IMG/VR virus record: IMGVR_UViG_3300031687_001240
Coordinates: 1 to 40,807 of that record
Direction: 5' to 3' (one strand)
From: a virus
Length of the DNA stretch: 40,807 nt
Shown here: positions 29,450 through 36,663 of the stretch, piece after piece
How the letters are laid out: each line of letters begins with the position of its first letter
Position numbering within the stretch: the stretch's first letter is position 1
Made by a program: the position numbers and the translations under genes
The notes under the pieces: generated by a model
The model's database searches: none
What the model saw: only the letters and a program-made list of their open reading frames with translations
What the model was told of the DNA's origin: nothing

Positions 29450-29883
29450 GCTAAATCTCCTGTATACATTAATTCTACATCTTGACAGTCTGCTAGTGTT
29501 CCATTTGAATTAATTGCTACAGCAACCAACTGAAGTGCTGTTGTTTTAGCTGCATGATTTGATCCACTTCTTTCATAATTATTACCACCTGACCATGCTG
29601 AACTTGCCATACAATAATTAATTGAAGCAAAATTAGTTGTTCTTGTAACAGTTACTTTTCCTGTAGCAGCATCTGCAATAGATGAAGTATTAAAACTATC
29701 GTCTACACTATTTTCTGTATTTAAATCTAAATGACACCATTGTTTTACCAACCCTTGCTTTAGATTTGTTGTGGCATTTCCTTCGCCTTTAACTAAAGTT
29801 ACATCGAGCGCATCACCACTATTAATCGTAATAGTATTTCCGCCTCTTGCTGCAATCTTATTTACATTAATTTGGCCGGTCAT
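29446..29883 (-). CDS. Small tail-fibre-like protein, QQGL/DSFN family
   Basis: A 145-residue paralogue. It carries GEGNATTNLKQGLVKQW, DDSFNTSSIADAATGKVTVT, then a variable beta domain (CMASSAWSGGNNYERSG) and the C-terminus YTGDLA. The start MTGQINVNKIAARGGNTI corresponds to the MST..V..I pattern of its neighbours. It shares a 22-nt exact block with two other copies. Confidence 0.72.
   Translation of the reverse strand: MTGQINVNKIAARGGNTITINSGDALDVTLVKGEGNATTNLKQGLVKQWCHLDLNTENSVDDSFNTSSIADAATGKVTVTRTTNFASINYCMASSAWSGGNNYERSGSNHAAKTTALQLVAVAINSNGTLADCQDVELMYTGDLA
29768..29789. repeat. 22-nt exact repeat, third copy
   Basis: Identical over 22 nt to the right part of the 40-nt block at 29313-29352. 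It encodes the GEGNATTN segment of the gene at 29446-29883. Confidence 0.8.
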
Positions 29884-30347
29884 GCAAGATCTCCTGCTAT
29901 TACACAGGTAACTTCTGCATTATCTGTAGCACTACTGTTAACAGAAAAAGACCTTAGTTCTCGTACTGTAGTTGACCTTAATCTCAATCCTAGCATTCTA
30001 TTACCTCCATCTTGACTGTTTTCACCACTTCCACCACCTGTAGCGTAATCAGAATTAGCCATATTACTAGCAAAGGTTACTGTATACATACCAGTGTTAT
30101 TATCAGCAAGACTAGATACGTTAAATGAGTCACGACTTGCTATAGTTCCTGTGCCATTAAAGTTAATCCAAGATTTATTTAACCCTTGTTGTAAATTAGT
30201 TGTACCGGTACCTTCACCTTTAACAGTGATATTACCAGAATTTATAGTCATATTATTTGCAGCCGTCTGACCTTCTAAAGTGTTAGTCTTAATCTTATAC
30301 TGGCCTGCAACGTTTTTAATCTCATCTACTTTTATTTGACTTGGCAT
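29880..30347 (-). CDS. Small tail-fibre-like protein, QQGL/DSFN family
   Basis: A 155-residue paralogue: MPSQIKVDEIKNVAGQYKIK, GEGTGTTNLQQGLNKSW, SRDSFNVSSLADNNTGMYTV, a Gly-rich loop (TGGGSGENSQDGGN) and the end IAGDLA. The gene is preceded by a 64-bp gap that holds a relic of another fibre gene (30355-30414) rather than a direct overlap with the next gene. Confidence 0.72.
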   Translation of the reverse strand: MPSQIKVDEIKNVAGQYKIKTNTLEGQTAANNMTINSGNITVKGEGTGTTNLQQGLNKSWINFNGTGTIASRDSFNVSSLADNNTGMYTVTFASNMANSDYATGGGSGENSQDGGNRMLGLRLRSTTVRELRSFSVNSSATDNAEVTCVIAGDLA

Positions 30348-30354
30348 TATCTTA

Positions 30355-30414
30355 CTAGCCTTTAATTTTCATAATTGTTAAACATAAATCAGTACTTTTA
30401 TAAATTGATGTCAT
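30355..30414 (-). pseudogene. 19-codon relic of a MEIKG-family fibre gene
   Basis: An ATG at 30414 overlaps the stop of the C1q-like gene at the normal junction (GGAGATAGCATGA) and runs 19 codons: MTSIYKSTDLCLTIMKIKG, then TAG. The end LCLTIMKIKG matches the C-termini of the second fibre family (VVIAMEIKG, ITLMEIAG). This looks like a deletion that joined a gene's start to its last codons. Confidence 0.55.
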
Positions 30415-30923
30415 GCTATCTCCTGCAATAAATGATATGAACCTGCTGTATACACATCTCCAGTTGGCATGTCATTAGAATTTCTATAATAACCTGCATT
30501 ATTACCATTTCTAAAACCAACAACTTGTCCTGCATCTAAGTAAAAAGATGTAGATTGATCGACATTTCTGCTAGCACTCCAAGTAAAAGTATACTGGTCT
30601 GTGCCATCAACATTTAATCTATAATCAGTAGATATACTTGTAGATGCTACAATTGTTTTCATATGTATTTGATAAATGCCACTAACTGGAGCTGTATATT
30701 TATAAGTTGTTGTGTTATAATCAGCATTACCAGTACCTTTGTGCTGATAAACTGCATTAAAAGGTAAATAATCACCAGTACTTCCTGTAACATAACCAGA
30801 AGAACCTTTGGCATAGACAAACACATAACTTGATGACTTTAAAGATACCACACCGCCACTACTAACAGTCATTGCTGAAGTTCCATTAGAGTGTGTTATG
30901 TTTTCTACTGCTAAAGTACTCAT
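30411..30923 (-). CDS. Fibre-array protein with C1q/TNF-like jelly-roll domain
   Basis: A 170-residue protein. After an array-type N-terminus (MSTLAVENITHSNGTSAMTV) comes a C1q-like domain. Its hallmarks are YKYTAPVSGIYQIHMKTIVA (about 74-93), LNVDGTDQYTF, and the final strands YTAGSYHLLQEIA. C1q-type jelly rolls form trimers and often bind sugars or surfaces, so this is a candidate receptor-binding tip (inference). The stop leads into the relic gene at 30355-30414. Confidence 0.72.
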   Translation of the reverse strand: MSTLAVENITHSNGTSAMTVSSGGVVSLKSSSYVFVYAKGSSGYVTGSTGDYLPFNAVYQHKGTGNADYNTTTYKYTAPVSGIYQIHMKTIVASTSISTDYRLNVDGTDQYTFTWSASRNVDQSTSFYLDAGQVVGFRNGNNAGYYRNSNDMPTGDVYTAGSYHLLQEIA

Positions 30924-31090
30924 ACGACTACCAACCTTCCTCCACTGTTTACTGTCAGTGTTACTCCACTCGCAACCGTAATTGGTCCTGCTATCATGGC
31001 GTTCTCTGTAGCCTCGATAATCGTGTTTGCAGTTACAGTTTTCAGTGTAATTTTAAATCCTATACCTTTTCCTATTCTACTTAATGCCAT
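30920..31090 (-). CDS. 56-residue fibre-stem-like protein
   Basis: A short gene below common ORF cutoffs. The ATG at 31090 overlaps the upstream stop (TAATG) behind GGAGATTTAGC, and the TGA overlaps the next ATG (ATGA). The protein starts MALSRIGKGIGFKITLKTVT and ends with the array-wide stem motif ENAMIAGPITVASGVTLTVN followed by SGGRLVVV. Paralogous ends occur at 33553, 35169, 37214 and 39867. Both junctions and the motif support a real gene. Confidence 0.72.
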   Translation of the reverse strand: MALSRIGKGIGFKITLKTVTANTIIEATENAMIAGPITVASGVTLTVNSGGRLVVV

Positions 31091-31539
31091 TATGCTAAAT
31101 CTCCATCTATACTTGTATCAAACTGAGGACTGTCTTTAGCATTTCCGTTATTATGATAATTAACAGAGCCAGTTCTATATATTGTTGTAGTTCTTGCTGA
31201 ATCAGATCTAAAAAAACCTATTTGGCCCCAAGCTGCAACATATAATGAACCTATCGTATTTGCATAATGCGCATTGGCCATAGGATTTGTTAGAGAATTA
31301 GTGAAATCTCCTACGCCATTATCTGTAATTGATGCAGCATTGAACGAATCATTAACTGCGCCAGTGCCCATATGTACAGAAATCCAATGATTACTTAACC
31401 CCTGCTGTAAACTAGTTGTAGCGGTACCTTCACCTTGTATAATTATAGATCCTGCTGTGTCAATTCCACTTAACTGATTGACCTTAACGTTATTGCCACC
31501 TGCGGTATTTTTAAACTTATCAGCAAATATTGTACTCAT
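31090..31539 (-). CDS. Small tail-fibre-like protein, QQGL/DSFN family
   Basis: A 149-residue paralogue: MSTIFADKFKNTAGGNNVKV, IIQGEGTATTSLQQGLSNHW, NDSFNAASITDNGVGDF, then MANAHYANTI and the end SIDGDLA. It shares an exact block of about 32 nt with the next gene (31536), so one probably arose by duplication or gene conversion. The GDLA codons carry the ribosome site of the 56-residue gene. Confidence 0.72.
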   Translation of the reverse strand: MSTIFADKFKNTAGGNNVKVNQLSGIDTAGSIIIQGEGTATTSLQQGLSNHWISVHMGTGAVNDSFNAASITDNGVGDFTNSLTNPMANAHYANTIGSLYVAAWGQIGFFRSDSARTTTIYRTGSVNYHNNGNAKDSPQFDTSIDGDLA

Positions 31540-31979
31540 GCTAAATCTCCACTTACCTTAACTCCACAATCTCTGTCTACATAAGCAGAACCAGTATATA
31601 TATTAAATTGAAATGAACCAGTAGCAAGGGATTGAGCCATACAAGTGTTAGCTTCCCCTTGATTTTCCATGCCCGTAAGAGAATATCCAGCATTTGCCAT
31701 ATCATTGTTAATAAAGAAAGTTGTTCTTCCTGCAGCATCATCTCTAACACTACTAACATTAAAAGAATCTAAAACGGTAACAGACAAGTCTATTCCTGCC
31801 CACATCTTAATTAATCCTTGCTGTAAACTAGTTGTAGCGGTACCTTCACCCTGTACAGTTATAGAAGTTCCACCTAAAATTTTATTGAGCGTAATATTGC
31901 CTGTACTTGCATCAAGTGATATAACATCACTATCACTGTTAGGTATCTGAATTTTATTTACTTTTAATGTGCTTACCAT
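31536..31979 (-). CDS. Small tail-fibre-like protein, QQGL/DSFN family
   Basis: A 147-residue paralogue with VSTLKVNKIQIPNSDSDVIS near the start, VQGEGTATTSLQQGLIKMW, LDSFNVSSVRDDAAGRTTFF and the C-terminus VKVSGDLA. It lies directly downstream of the chaperone-like gene at 31986 with a 6-nt gap. Confidence 0.72.
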   Translation of the reverse strand: MVSTLKVNKIQIPNSDSDVISLDASTGNITLNKILGGTSITVQGEGTATTSLQQGLIKMWAGIDLSVTVLDSFNVSSVRDDAAGRTTFFINNDMANAGYSLTGMENQGEANTCMAQSLATGSFQFNIYTGSAYVDRDCGVKVSGDLA

Positions 31980-31985
31980 TTGAAC

Positions 31986-32273
31986 CTACGGTTTTGTTGG
32001 CCAATTAATATTACTTAGTGCGTCATCACTTGGCGTTTGACTTGTTATATCTCTAAGAGCTTGTCTATATGCTGCCCAGGCATCTGACATTGTAACATCA
32101 GAATTTCCCATATAATCAGTGTCAATTAAGAGTACATTACGTTTATCTCTAATTGTTTCCATTCTTCGTGCAGGAGCAGAGTCTGTCCATGCTTGTTCTT
32201 CTGTGTCTCTTGCTGTTTCTTCTTCTGCAGTAAACTGGATTCTGTCTCCATTTACCATCTTAAATCTTGGCAT
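31986..32273 (-). CDS. Phage tail assembly chaperone-like protein
   Basis: A 95-residue protein with the pattern of small phage tail assembly chaperones: RNVLLIDTDYM..SDVTMSDAWAAYRQALRDIT and the end INWPTKP. Such proteins are encoded beside tail fibres and assist fibre folding or attachment. Chaperones are not virion parts in most cases. GGAGATAAAAATG follows the upstream stop. A second chaperone-like gene lies at 33759. Confidence 0.75.
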   Translation of the reverse strand: MPRFKMVNGDRIQFTAEEETARDTEEQAWTDSAPARRMETIRDKRNVLLIDTDYMGNSDVTMSDAWAAYRQALRDITSQTPSDDALSNINWPTKP

Positions 32274-32282
32274 TTTTATCTC

Positions 32283-32894
32283 CTATTTAATTCCATATAA
32301 TTTTACTGTGCCAGCAGCAATGTTTCCGCTCGCAAAATACAATCTTATTCCGCTCATTACGTTTCCTACATAAGCAGGTTTTTGAATTCCTCCAAATGAT
32401 AAATGGTCATGGTTCGCGCTGCCAGAAAGTCCATTACAACTACCAGCTGCAGAAGTAGGTCTAGTAGATGAGTTTCTATTGTATATATGAAACCCTCCAG
32501 TTATTCCCTCGCCAGCTGCATTTCCAGTACCATATCTCTCAAATCTGATAAATATATCGTCTCCTTCAGAAACTGAAGGTGAAGAACCTTTAGTAACAAC
32601 TTCAAAACCAAAATGGTTGGCAGTTATTAAGGTACCGCCTACAAACATTTTAGCAAAAAATTGAATATTGTCATTTGCCGCCACTGCGTCAAAGCTTATA
32701 TAATAGGTGTCATAAGTTTCACTAAATCCTGTAATATCAAATTGTGCAACGTTAGTTCCTACACTTTCTGATATCTTGCTCATGGCCAGTCCGTTGCCAG
32801 ATACATTGCCATCTGACGCTATAGTAAAAGCCGTGGTGTCAGAATCAAACATAATGTTCTGTGTTTCGATATTTGTTACTACTAATCTACTCAT
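32283..32894 (-). CDS. Small fibre-like protein, YDTYY/YGIK family
   Basis: A 203-residue beta-rich protein: MSRLVVTNIETQNIMFDSDT, ITGFSETYDTYYISFDAVAA, GNAAGEGITGGFHIYNRNSS and the end AAGTVKLYGIK. It is paralogous to the next gene upstream (32894), sharing the YDTY, G.GAGEGI and LYG elements. It probably forms a fibre tip or decoration domain (inference). Confidence 0.68.
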   Translation of the reverse strand: MSRLVVTNIETQNIMFDSDTTAFTIASDGNVSGNGLAMSKISESVGTNVAQFDITGFSETYDTYYISFDAVAANDNIQFFAKMFVGGTLITANHFGFEVVTKGSSPSVSEGDDIFIRFERYGTGNAAGEGITGGFHIYNRNSSTRPTSAAGSCNGLSGSANHDHLSFGGIQKPAYVGNVMSGIRLYFASGNIAAGTVKLYGIK

Positions 32895-33553
32895 TATTTT
32901 ACTACTCCATAAATTGTAACAAATCCGCTTGCTATATTATGTGTACCATCATCAAAAAAGAACTTTAATCCATTAAGAACTTTTGCTCTTTGTGTAGATT
33001 TATAAGCACCGCCAAATACCTGATGAGTAGGAACTGGATCAGTAGTAAAGCTAGTTGAATGACCAGATATACATGCAGCTCTTGTAGTTGAGTTAACATT
33101 AAATAAAGTGAACTCTCCAGATATACCTTCTCCAGCTCCATTACCAATATTGTATTTATTATGAACACACATAACATTTGTGCTATCACTAACTCTAGTG
33201 CTACCTCCATCTAAAGGAAAACATTCAAATCCGTAATTACTACCGGTATCAACTGTACCACCTACTACTGCTTGATTATATAAAGTAGCTGTTTCGCCTG
33301 CAGCTATTAAATCATATACAAATTTATATGTATCATAAGTAGAATTAATATAAGTTGAATTAACAATAAACTCTGCTACATTTGTAATATTAAACGTAGC
33401 TAATTTAACAATTGCACCAACATTGTCACCACTAACAGTTCCACTGAAAGTGACATTTTTTGGAATCGTAATATTACCACTAGTGTCAAAGCTCATAGTA
33501 TCACTATCGAGTCCAGTTCCTCTAATTTTATCTACTTTTAAAATACTTGCCAT
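32894..33553 (-). CDS. Small fibre-like protein, YDTYY/YGIK family
   Basis: A 219-residue paralogue of 32283: MASILKVDKIRGTGLDSDTM, STYDTYKFVYDLIAAGETAT, GNGAGEGISGEFTLFNVNST and the end ASGFVTIYGVVK. The N-terminus also matches the MST..V..I starts of the QQGL family, so N-terminal and body modules have been combined. It overlaps both neighbours by one base (TAATG). Confidence 0.68.
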   Translation of the reverse strand: MASILKVDKIRGTGLDSDTMSFDTSGNITIPKNVTFSGTVSGDNVGAIVKLATFNITNVAEFIVNSTYINSTYDTYKFVYDLIAAGETATLYNQAVVGGTVDTGSNYGFECFPLDGGSTRVSDSTNVMCVHNKYNIGNGAGEGISGEFTLFNVNSTTRAACISGHSTSFTTDPVPTHQVFGGAYKSTQRAKVLNGLKFFFDDGTHNIASGFVTIYGVVK

Positions 33554-33759
33554 TATACTATACTCAAGTTACCTTGTAATGTTAATGTTTGACCACTATC
33601 AATTGAAAGAGGTCCTGCAACCATTGCATTTTTATCTGCAGCAATTGTTATGCTTGTGTCTAAGTTACTGTCATTCAAGCGAAAGACAACATTTGATCCT
33701 GTCGGAAATGTCTTTTCCGTAAGAAAACCAGATTTAGCAGTCTCTCTCGCTCTAGTCAT
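33553..33759 (-). CDS. 68-residue fibre-stem-like protein
   Basis: A short protein (MTRARETAKSGFLTEKTFPT...) consisting mainly of the stem motif: KNAMVAGPLSIDSGQTLTLQ then GNLSIV. The same ending closes the longer proteins at 35169, 37214 and 39867. It may supply a trimerising stem in trans, or be what is left of a longer gene. The reading frame is intact with TAATG overlaps on both sides. Confidence 0.65.
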   Translation of the reverse strand: MTRARETAKSGFLTEKTFPTGSNVVFRLNDSNLDTSITIAADKNAMVAGPLSIDSGQTLTLQGNLSIV

Positions 33760-34127
33760 TATCTACTTGGCCATGTTACAGATGAAGCAACTAAGTCGCC
33801 TAATGCATCTGTAGTAGGCGATGCGCCTGCAGGTAAGTCTCTTAATGCTTGCATATAAGTTGCGAGTTCACTAGCTACAGCTTCACCTTTGGAATGCGCT
33901 TTAGTTACTTCCCAATCAAGTCCTGCGAGCTTAGCATCTCTTTCAACTCTTAAGAGTCTTGCTGCTTCTGCATTATCCATAGCTGTAATTTTTGTAGTAA
34001 TTTCTGACTCAGATGGAGCAGTTTGACTTGCGTCTAACCATTCTAATCCTGAGAATTCATTACCTCTTAGTACCCATTCTGCGCCTGGCTTTAAAGCAGA
34101 TAAGGCGCCGGCGATATCGTATTTCAT
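33759..34127 (-). CDS. Phage tail assembly chaperone-like protein
   Basis: A 122-residue protein. After an N-terminal part (MKYDIAGALSALKPGAEWVL), the C-terminal half reads RVERDAKLAGLDWEVTKAHS, ELATYMQALRDLPAGA and VTWPSR. This is the R.xxLxxxDW...YrQALRDl...WP pattern of tail assembly chaperones. It is the first gene after a late promoter, with AAAGGAG before the ATG, so chaperones and fibre genes are made together. Confidence 0.75.
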   Translation of the reverse strand: MKYDIAGALSALKPGAEWVLRGNEFSGLEWLDASQTAPSESEITTKITAMDNAEAARLLRVERDAKLAGLDWEVTKAHSKGEAVASELATYMQALRDLPAGASPTTDALGDLVASSVTWPSR

Positions 34128-34149
34128 TTAAGTTCTCCTTTAATATGAC

Positions 34150-34157
34150 TATTTATA
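34150..34157 (-). promoter_or_regulatory. T4-type late promoter box within the fibre array
   Basis: TATAAATA on the minus strand in the 71-bp gap 34128-34198, upstream of the chaperone-like gene at 33759. The same gap holds a vestigial fibre C-terminus (34165-34188). Confidence 0.75.
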
Positions 34158-34164
34158 CTTGTTA

Positions 34165-34188
34165 TCATACTTTAATTTCCATTACAGT
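34165..34188 (-). pseudogene. Vestigial MEIKV C-terminus of a lost fibre gene
   Basis: Just after the stop of the gene ending at 34199, another frame reads TVMEIKV then TGA. This matches the T(V/L)MEI(A/K)G ends of the MEIAG family. No start codon or body remains. The upstream gene's own junction (GGAGATTGCAGC) now leads into stops instead of an ATG. Confidence 0.45.
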
Positions 34189-34198
34189 TTTTGTTTTA

Positions 34199-34720
34199 TT
34201 AAGCTGCAATCTCCTGAAGTATGATTGTACTGTCGACACCGTAAACTTGAACATATACAGATGAAGCATTACTAGCTGATTTAAATTGAGTTTTATAAGT
34301 TGTAGAAGTGGTTGTGTTTGGAGTATCTAATATACTTGCACCAACTGTTCCAATACTCATAGTTGCAGCAGTACCAGTTCCATTGTCGCCTCCAGCTCTT
34401 TTTGCCATTGCAGATATAGAAGTAGAACCTCTAAAAATTTGTATTTCACAACCTGCTGCAGCAGAACCATCTTTGTAAACACCATTTTGCAAAACGGTCA
34501 CTAATATTTTATTACTAGCTGAAGTTGGAGTAATAGTACCAGTTAATCCAGTATCTATCAAAGTGCCACTAGTGCTAGTTACTTGTGTAGTGTGTTTGGC
34601 CGTAATTGTCTGCACTACACTACCTGTAGGTAAGTTTGCTATTGTCATTGCTGATGTGACTGAAGTCAATGGTAGTTCATCTAAGTCAACTAATCTTGGT
34701 TTTGCTCTTTGTATTGGCAT
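34199..34720 (-). CDS. Small fibre-like protein, MEIAG/ITPTSxSNKILV family
   Basis: A 173-residue member of the second fibre family. Elements: MPIQRAKPRLVDLDELPLTS, the PTGSVVQTITAKHTTQVTST start of the beta domain, DTGLTGTITPTSASNKILVT, IFRGSTSIS, LDTPNTTTSTTYKTQFKS, and the end STIILQEIAA. This fold is widespread at fibre ends of marine phages. The start overlaps the preceding stop by one base. Confidence 0.72.
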   Translation of the reverse strand: MPIQRAKPRLVDLDELPLTSVTSAMTIANLPTGSVVQTITAKHTTQVTSTSGTLIDTGLTGTITPTSASNKILVTVLQNGVYKDGSAAAGCEIQIFRGSTSISAMAKRAGGDNGTGTAATMSIGTVGASILDTPNTTTSTTYKTQFKSASNASSVYVQVYGVDSTIILQEIAA

Positions 34721-35169
34721 TATGCTAGGTCTCCTGCTACTTGTAACATTGTTGGGTCACTATCAGCAAAGGAAGCGTTATTAGCATAAATAACAGTATT
34801 AACTTTTGATGTATCTGAAGTACCTTTAGTAATACCCATATATCTACCACTAGATCCTATATCACCAGTAACACTTATTGAATAATGTGCGTTGGCCATT
34901 GTATTTGTGAATGTTGAAGTGTAACGAGCTACTCCAACATCTACAATCCCACTAATACCAAATGAATCATTAGTAGTCAATGTACTTGCATCTCCATCTA
35001 ACCTGTTCCACGCTTTAATTAATCCTTGTTGTAAATTAGTTGTGGCATTTCCTTCGCCTTGTACAGTAGTTGTACCTGTTTTTATAGTTAAATTACCACC
35101 ACTACTAACAGTCATAGCACTTGTTCCGTTTTGATGTTGTAATTCTGTAAGTCCTAGTATTCCTGCCAT
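34720..35169 (-). CDS. Small tail-fibre-like protein, QQGL/DSFN family
   Basis: A 149-residue paralogue: MAGILGLTELQHQNGTSAMT, VQGEGNATTNLQQGLIKAW, TNDSFGISGIVDVGVARYTS and the end QVAGDLA. It shares an exact 40-nt block with 29009-29449 although the genes are 5.7 kb apart, pointing to recent exchange. The N-terminal HQNGTSAMTVSSGG resembles that of the C1q-like protein, again showing module mixing. Confidence 0.72.
   Translation of the reverse strand: MAGILGLTELQHQNGTSAMTVSSGGNLTIKTGTTTVQGEGNATTNLQQGLIKAWNRLDGDASTLTTNDSFGISGIVDVGVARYTSTFTNTMANAHYSISVTGDIGSSGRYMGITKGTSDTSKVNTVIYANNASFADSDPTMLQVAGDLA
35024..35063. repeat. 40-nt exact repeat, copy B
   Basis: Identical over 40 nt to 29313-29352, about 5.7 kb away, in the same reading frame of a paralogous fibre gene. 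Flanking sequence diverges on both sides. Confidence 0.85.
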
Positions 35170-35933
35170 TATATCACCGTAAAGTTTCCGTTAACTGTTA
35201 TGTTAACACCTGAGTCTATTGTTATTGGTCCTATCACCGATGCGTTCTTTCCCGAATCCACTGTAATACTACTTATAATATTTTGTGTGTTAACTCGTAT
35301 TGGTACATTATTTATTACTATTGATGAATCTAGATTTGAAACTTTTACAGATGCATCTGCAAGTTTACCCGATGTTACTGATCCATCGACTGGTACAAAT
35401 ACTGCACTCTTAATTCCAAGATCTACAACTCTTAATACTGAATTAGAATCAAGTGCTGAATCAAACGATATAGTGTTACTGCTTAGAGTAAAGTTAGACT
35501 GTGCTTGTATTACGCCATCTATTGAAACTAATAAAGCGCCTTTTGCTGATGGCGTAAATGATAATGTACAACTATCTGATTCTCCAAGAAATATTCTTGT
35601 AAATTCGTCAAATGTTTTTAAATTTGCTGCTAGCTTATCTGCAGTAATACTTCCTGTTCCTACTGCATCACCAGCATTACCACCAATTGATATTGCAAAA
35701 CATGAATCACCTGAATCTGGTGCTGTAGTAAATACTAAATTGTTACCACCTGCTTGTAATACAAAATCTGAAGTTGGTTCTTGTATAACACCATTTAATG
35801 ACACTATAAGTTGATTAACATCACCAACTTGGTGTCCTAGTGGAAAGGAAATAGAAGATGCATTAAACGCCCAAGACGTAACATCTACTTTCTTAAACTC
35901 TCCAATGTTTGGTGCTCTACCTAGATATGCCAT
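35169..35933 (-). CDS. Fibre-like protein with two SxxGVIQ domains and stem motif
   Basis: A 254-residue protein beginning MAYLGRAPNIGEFKKVD. It carries two copies of a domain with (S-L-N/S-I-D)GVIQ (QLIVSLNGVIQEPTSDFVLQ and ALLVSIDGVIQAQSNFTLSS). A GSVTSGKLADASV segment follows, then the stem ending SVIGPITIDSGVNITVNGNF. The opening and ending match 37214 and 39867. Related domains are typical of marine T4-like structural proteins. Confidence 0.72.
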   Translation of the reverse strand: MAYLGRAPNIGEFKKVDVTSWAFNASSISFPLGHQVGDVNQLIVSLNGVIQEPTSDFVLQAGGNNLVFTTAPDSGDSCFAISIGGNAGDAVGTGSITADKLAANLKTFDEFTRIFLGESDSCTLSFTPSAKGALLVSIDGVIQAQSNFTLSSNTISFDSALDSNSVLRVVDLGIKSAVFVPVDGSVTSGKLADASVKVSNLDSSIVINNVPIRVNTQNIISSITVDSGKNASVIGPITIDSGVNITVNGNFTVI

Positions 35934-35934
35934 A

Positions 35935-36663
35935 TTATTTTATCACCTTATATAAAGTATATCCTTGATTAGTAAATTCAGATCCGTCATTTTTATTTAG
36001 TTTTATTTGATCTAATCCTATAGCTGTACTACACATTGCAGAACCAGTAGAATTGTAAGTATATGCATCATTATGTCTTTTTTCCATACCATGTTGCCAA
36101 TTAAATCTTGGAAATTTAGATGTGCCTACTGTGTGATACATATCTAAAACTAAATGAAAAGTTTCAAAATCATCAGAACCATCTCCCGCGTTTGCTTCGT
36201 TAAATTCAATATAAGATGCACCATTTACGTCACCTTTTTGAGCATTTCCTGCACCACTACCATTATTGTAGTTGTATGTATACATATATCTGTAGTCTGT
36301 GCTACCAGTATCAAAAGCATTGTCCGCTGTGTTTCTAACAACCATTTTCCACCTACCACTAGTTCCTGTTTCTGATTTTAAGTTTATGATTAATTTAAGA
36401 TATTCAAAGTCTGTTGTTTCTGGTAAAGATATAACTAATGCAGTTAAATCTGTTGTAACACTAGTGACTTTAGATACCAATTCCATATTTCCACCACCAG
36501 CACCACTTACAGTTCCAGTCAAAGCATAATCCGCAGTTAGATCTAACTCTGAATTACCTATCGCATTTGCAGGTATTTTAGCAGAAGTAACTGCATTTGC
36601 AGCTATCTTGGATGTAGTTACTGCATTATCTTGAAAACTTGCTGCTCTTAACTTAGTTGTCAT
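35935..36663 (-). CDS. Fibre-like protein with collagen-like heptad start, YKVIK family
   Basis: A 242-residue protein. The N-terminus has repeating NAVTTSKIAANAVTSAKIPA units, a common fibre-shaft element. A beta-rich body (TTDFEYLKLIINLKSETGTS, GSGAGNAQKGDVNG) ends in GYTLYKVIK. The ending resembles 32283 (VKLYGIK) and 32894 (VTIYGVVK), so I place it in the same family. The AAGGTG in the last codons provides the next gene's ribosome site. Confidence 0.7.
   Translation of the reverse strand: MTTKLRAASFQDNAVTTSKIAANAVTSAKIPANAIGNSELDLTADYALTGTVSGAGGGNMELVSKVTSVTTDLTALVISLPETTDFEYLKLIINLKSETGTSGRWKMVVRNTADNAFDTGSTDYRYMYTYNYNNGSGAGNAQKGDVNGASYIEFNEANAGDGSDDFETFHLVLDMYHTVGTSKFPRFNWQHGMEKRHNDAYTYNSTGSAMCSTAIGLDQIKLNKNDGSEFTNQGYTLYKVIK

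Noticed and set aside
30697-30704. TATAAATA late box inside the C1q-like gene
   Set aside because: It falls on the conserved YKYTAP codons and is not followed closely by a gene start.
35200-35814. Long open plus-strand frame (204 codons) opposite the fibre gene at 35169
   Set aside because: The minus-strand protein has repeated domain motifs and a stem ending seen in paralogues; the plus frame has no recognisable feature.
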